From positions 2,150,501 through 2,214,500 of the forward strand of contig JBBCGG010000001.1 of the NCBI GenBank assembly GCA_037200525.1: a stretch of 64,000 nucleotides of DNA, given 5' to 3'. Source of the stretch: Methylocella sp. GTDB lineage: Bacteria > Pseudomonadota > Alphaproteobacteria > Rhizobiales > Beijerinckiaceae. Under the pieces are notes generated by a model, which had not been told where the DNA came from, ran no database searches, and saw only the letters and a list, made by a program, of their open reading frames with translations. Below are positions 59,981 to 64,000 of this stretch, piece after piece (position 1 is the first letter of the stretch; each line of letters opens with the position of its first letter). A program made the position numbers and the translations under genes.

Positions 59981-61243
59981 ATGCGTAGGGTAGTTGTTAC
60001 CGGTCTTGGCATGGTGTCGCCGCTGGCTTGCGGCGTCGAACTCACGTGGACCCGTTTGCTTGCGGGTTACAGCGGTGCTCGACTCATTGAGGGATTCGAT
60101 ACGTCGGATCTCGCCTGCAAAATCGCGATGCCGGTTCCGCGGGGCGATGGCGCCGACGGGACCTTTTCCCCCGATCAATGGATGGAGCCGAAAGAACAGC
60201 GTAAGGTTGACGATTTCATTCTTTACGCTGTCGCGGCGGCGACCCAGGCGCTGTCTGACGCGAATTGGAAGCCCACCACCTACGAAGACCAAATCAGAAG
60301 CGGCGTTCTTATCGGCTCCGGCATCGGCGGTCTTGGCGGCATCGCCGAGACCGCCATCACTTTGCACGAGAAAGGGCCGCGCCGGGTCTCGCCCTTCTTC
60401 ATTCCCGGCCGTCTCATCAATCTTGCTGGCGGCTACGTCTCGATTCAGCATGGTCTTCGCGGCCCGAACCATGCCGTCGTCACGGCTTGCTCGACGGGGG
60501 CTCACGCCATCGGCGACGCCGCGCGCCTGATTGCGCTCGAGGATGCCGACGTCATGGTCGCCGGGGGAGCTGAATCGCCGATCAACCGCATTGGAATCGC
60601 CGGTTTCGCGGCGTGTCGCGCCTTATCGACGAATTTCAATGATCGCCCGAAGCAAGCGTCGCGGCCCTATGATAGGGATCGCGATGGATTCGTTGTTGGA
60701 GAGGGCGCTGGCTGCGTCGTTCTCGAAGCTTATGAGCACGCCAAGGCGAGAGGCGCCCGGATTTATGCCGAGGTGGTTGGTTATGGCATGTCGGGCGACG
60801 CGTATCACATCACGGCGCCGCAACCCAGCGGCGACGGCGCTTTCCGGGCGATGGGGAGCGCTATAAAGCGGGCCGGAATCTCGCCGGGCGACATCGATTA
60901 TATCAACGCGCACGGGACGTCGACTCCGCTCGGCGACGAGATTGAATTGCTAGCGGTGCAGAGAATGGTTGGCGAAGGAGTGAATTCGCTGTCGCTATCC
61001 TCGACAAAATCGGCGATAGGGCACCTTCTTGGCGCGGCCGGAGCAGTTGAGGCGATCTTTTCGATCTTGGCGCTTCGCGATCAAATCGTTCCGCCGACGC
61101 TGAATCTCGACAATGTCTCCTTGGACACCAGGATTGATCTTGTTCCGCACAAAGCTCGTGAGCGGAATGTCGAATTTGTTCTTTCCAATTCCTTCGGTTT
61201 TGGTGGAACTAACGCATGTTTGATCTTCAAACATGTCGAATGA
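59981..61243 (+). CDS. fabF: 3-oxoacyl-ACP synthase II
   Basis: The condensing enzyme of 420 residues has the catalytic triad Cys170 (VTACSTGAHAIG), His311 (INAHGTSTPLGD) and His348 (KSAIGHLLGA). It elongates acyl-ACP with malonyl-ACP. It follows acpP by about 120 bases. Confidence 0.95.
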   Translation: MRRVVVTGLGMVSPLACGVELTWTRLLAGYSGARLIEGFDTSDLACKIAMPVPRGDGADGTFSPDQWMEPKEQRKVDDFILYAVAAATQALSDANWKPTTYEDQIRSGVLIGSGIGGLGGIAETAITLHEKGPRRVSPFFIPGRLINLAGGYVSIQHGLRGPNHAVVTACSTGAHAIGDAARLIALEDADVMVAGGAESPINRIGIAGFAACRALSTNFNDRPKQASRPYDRDRDGFVVGEGAGCVVLEAYEHAKARGARIYAEVVGYGMSGDAYHITAPQPSGDGAFRAMGSAIKRAGISPGDIDYINAHGTSTPLGDEIELLAVQRMVGEGVNSLSLSSTKSAIGHLLGAAGAVEAIFSILALRDQIVPPTLNLDNVSLDTRIDLVPHKARERNVEFVLSNSFGFGGTNACLIFKHVE

Positions 61244-61412
61244 ACGGCTGGGCGCGCAAGAGAGTCTGTGTTCCCCCTTGCGCGAACCCGAATTCGCCAC
61301 ATTTTTCTAGTCCGATGACGCCGTGATCCGAGAGGCAATCCAGATTGCGGTTCGTCGAATCGACCATTGATGAATTGATGGCGATTTGGAGCCGAATGGA
61401 TGGGTTGAGTTG

Positions 61413-63218
61413 ATGGCCGGCATGCCTCCAAAGGACAAAGAAGACGGCGCGGCGGATAGATCCGATGCTCGCCCCGGCGGTCGGTTTGCCGGCTATAGGG
61501 GCCCGCTGCAAAGTCCGAATGAAGCGTTGCAGCCTGAGGCCGCTCCTCCGCCTCCGCCCGCGCCCCCCAGCCGGCGCCGGCCAGTGGTTTCTGCGGTCAG
61601 CGGATTTCTGTCCTTTCTTTTGATCGCTGCGGTCGCGTCGATGTGTGCGCTCATTTGGAGCGAGCAACGCATGCGCGAGCCGGGGCCGCTCGCGGCCGAC
61701 AAGGTGCTCTATATCGTTCCGGGCACCGAGGTTCCGGAAATCATCGGCGAACTCGATCGCGAGGGGATTATCGATAGCCCGTTCGCGCTCAACGTGGCGC
61801 TCTTGCTCGAAGGCAACCGCTCGAAAGTGAAGGCGGGCGAGTATCTTTTCAAGCAGAACGCCAGTTTGCGCGAGGTGATGGATACGCTCGTCAGCGGCAA
61901 GCAGATTCTGCATGCGGTCACAATCCCGGAGGGATTGACCAGCGAGCAGATTGTCGAGCGGCTCCAAGAAAACGACGTTTTGCTTGGCGATATCAAAGAC
62001 GCGCCTAAGGAAGGCAGCCTATTGCCAGAGACCTATAAAGTCTTTCGCGGGGCGTCGCGGGCTGATCTCATCAAGAAGATGCAGGACGATCAAAAGAAAG
62101 CCGTCGATCAGATCTGGTCGCACCGCAACAGCGACCTGCCTCTGCATTCGCCCTATGAACTCGTGACATTGGCTTCAATCGTCGAGAAGGAAACCGGGAA
62201 GGCGGACGAACGGCCGCACGTCGCCAGCGTGTTTATGAACCGCCTTGCGAAACGGATGCGGCTGCAGTCTGACCCGACGATCGTCTATGGTTTGGTGGGT
62301 GGCAAAGGCACGCTCGGGCGAGGCATCACCCGAGTCGAACTTGAGAAGTCAACGCCTTATAATACTTACACAATCGATGGTTTGCCGCCGGGTCCAATCG
62401 CCAATCCCGGCCGAGCGGCGCTCGAAGCGGTGGCTAATCCATCGCGTACGCAGGATCTCTACTTCGTCGCCGATGGAACGGGAGGTCACGTCTTCGCGGA
62501 GACGCTCGACCAGCACGCGCGCAATGTGCAGCGTTGGCGTCAGATTGAAAAAGACGCCAAGGATAAACCGGCGGCTTCCGACGTCGATAAGGCGCCTCAG
62601 ATTGCGCCGGTTGGCCCCGGCCGCCCGGATCAGAGGGGGGAAATCACAACGCCTGGCTCGATCTACGGCGCCTTGCCGTCCTCGCTTGAAGCGCCGGGAG
62701 CCGGTTCGGGCGTTCGCCCGCTCAATGACGGCTCGGCGGCGCCTTTGTTGATGGCCTCGAGCCCGCTTGGGGCGCCTGATATCCGCAACGCCCGCGCCGA
62801 CAAACTTCCCGCGCCAGCCCGTGCTTTCAGCATGGGGCCAGGTCTTGAGGAACTCGGCATTACCGTGCGCGGCGCGCCCGCCGTGGTCTCGCTCGATGGC
62901 CCGGAAAATCCATCCGATATGGCCGACGCGCCAGACGAGCCGATGAATTCTCCCGTAGCCGCTAATCCGCGCGCCGACCAGAAGGCGCACGTTGCGCGCT
63001 TAGGTCTTGCGTCTGGAGGCGACGCCCCGCAGTCGGACTCGCTCGACCGCCTGCCGGTCGCGGCTGCGCCGGACCCGCCGCCGCCCGTCGCCGCAACGCC
63101 GAATGGTCCGGTGAGTCATGCGCGCATCATCGACGTATCGGAGGGGACCCCGCTCGATCCCCTCCTCGATAAGACCTATGATTTGAATTACGCCAAAAAC
63201 GTCCCGTCGATGAAATAG
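61413..63218 (+). CDS. mltG: Endolytic transglycosylase MltG
   Basis: MltG cleaves nascent glycan strands and sets their length. The protein has a Pro-rich cytoplasmic start, one membrane helix (VSAVSGFLSFLLIAAVASMC), a YceG/LysM-like and catalytic domain with Glu near residue 258 (TLASIVEKETGKADERPHVASVF, RLQSDPTIVYGL), and a long, low-complexity C-terminal extension of about 230 residues rich in Pro, Ala and Asp that is common in alphaproteobacteria. The ATG at 61413 (MAGMPPKDKE) is preferred to one at 61386. It lies behind fabF. Confidence 0.93.
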   Translation: MAGMPPKDKEDGAADRSDARPGGRFAGYRGPLQSPNEALQPEAAPPPPPAPPSRRRPVVSAVSGFLSFLLIAAVASMCALIWSEQRMREPGPLAADKVLYIVPGTEVPEIIGELDREGIIDSPFALNVALLLEGNRSKVKAGEYLFKQNASLREVMDTLVSGKQILHAVTIPEGLTSEQIVERLQENDVLLGDIKDAPKEGSLLPETYKVFRGASRADLIKKMQDDQKKAVDQIWSHRNSDLPLHSPYELVTLASIVEKETGKADERPHVASVFMNRLAKRMRLQSDPTIVYGLVGGKGTLGRGITRVELEKSTPYNTYTIDGLPPGPIANPGRAALEAVANPSRTQDLYFVADGTGGHVFAETLDQHARNVQRWRQIEKDAKDKPAASDVDKAPQIAPVGPGRPDQRGEITTPGSIYGALPSSLEAPGAGSGVRPLNDGSAAPLLMASSPLGAPDIRNARADKLPAPARAFSMGPGLEELGITVRGAPAVVSLDGPENPSDMADAPDEPMNSPVAANPRADQKAHVARLGLASGGDAPQSDSLDRLPVAAAPDPPPPVAATPNGPVSHARIIDVSEGTPLDPLLDKTYDLNYAKNVPSMK

Positions 63219-63284
63219 CGCGTTTGGCTTTAGCGTGGCGGGGTTTGCGCCGCGATGCGGAACGGAGATTAGGCGCGCGCCGCC

Positions 63285-64000
<716 letters not shown>

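Overview
The window is chromosomal DNA from a GC-rich alphaproteobacterium, most likely of the order Hyphomicrobiales (Rhizobiales), possibly Beijerinckiaceae or Methylocystaceae. The evidence is the rpsF-rpsR-DUF2232-rplI block, the fabD-fabG-acpP-fabF-mltG block, an EcfG-type stress promoter and a cyanophage-unrelated, rhizobial-style chemotaxis cluster. The family-level guess is inference; no 16S or other marker for it lies in the window.

Layout. 1-11.7 kb is accessory: an edge-truncated reading frame, a candidate structured RNA, a cytochrome c, an FAD/NAD(P)-binding protein, a frameshifted DUF4331 gene, a two-domain VOC protein, and then a compact minus-strand RiPP cluster (6.2-10.6 kb). 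That cluster holds a Gly/Cys-repeat precursor peptide with 17 core cysteines, a small coupled reading frame, a leader-binding/YcaO cyclodehydratase fusion and a SagB-type azoline dehydrogenase: a thiazole-forming (TOMM/LAP) system with no visible exporter or immunity gene. 11.2-11.7 kb carries a frameshifted PA2169-family gene.

11.9-23.4 kb is one tightly overlapping signalling operon: a soluble double-headed chemoreceptor, a triple CheW, CheB, CheR, CheA, a STAS-like protein, a CheY-like regulator, CheC and a hybrid PAS/LOV-like histidine kinase. No flagellar genes are present. 23.4-28.1 kb has two TetR modules, each with a pair of matching operator-like sites that tie the regulator to a neighbour, and decayed remnants of an alpha/beta hydrolase and possibly an HD-domain gene. 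28.1-34.8 kb is the glgX-treZ-treY operon (trehalose from glycogen). 35-38.9 kb holds small stress-type envelope genes and a DUF2231/sugar-dehydrogenase pair behind a textbook GGAAC-N16-CGTT promoter.

39.2-53.7 kb is a 14.5-kb integrated element bounded by 24-bp direct repeats beside tRNA-Ser(GCU). It carries a tyrosine integrase, an AlpA-like regulator under a 50-bp dyad, an SSB-like protein, a DUF5906 primase-helicase followed by a candidate iteron origin, an A+T-rich orphan ParA, and a phage-like half with a 1040-residue virion transglycosylase but no capsid, portal or terminase. It looks like a phage satellite or a decayed prophage.

53.7-64 kb is core genome: tRNA-Ser, rplI, DUF2232, rpsR, rpsF, a zinc-cluster protein, fatty-acid synthesis genes, mltG, and the C-terminal part of rimO running off the right edge.

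The best candidates for something undescribed are the Gly/Cys-repeat TOMM cluster, the minus-strand RNA at 471-606, the replication/regulation signals of the satellite-like element, and the two TetR operator pairs.
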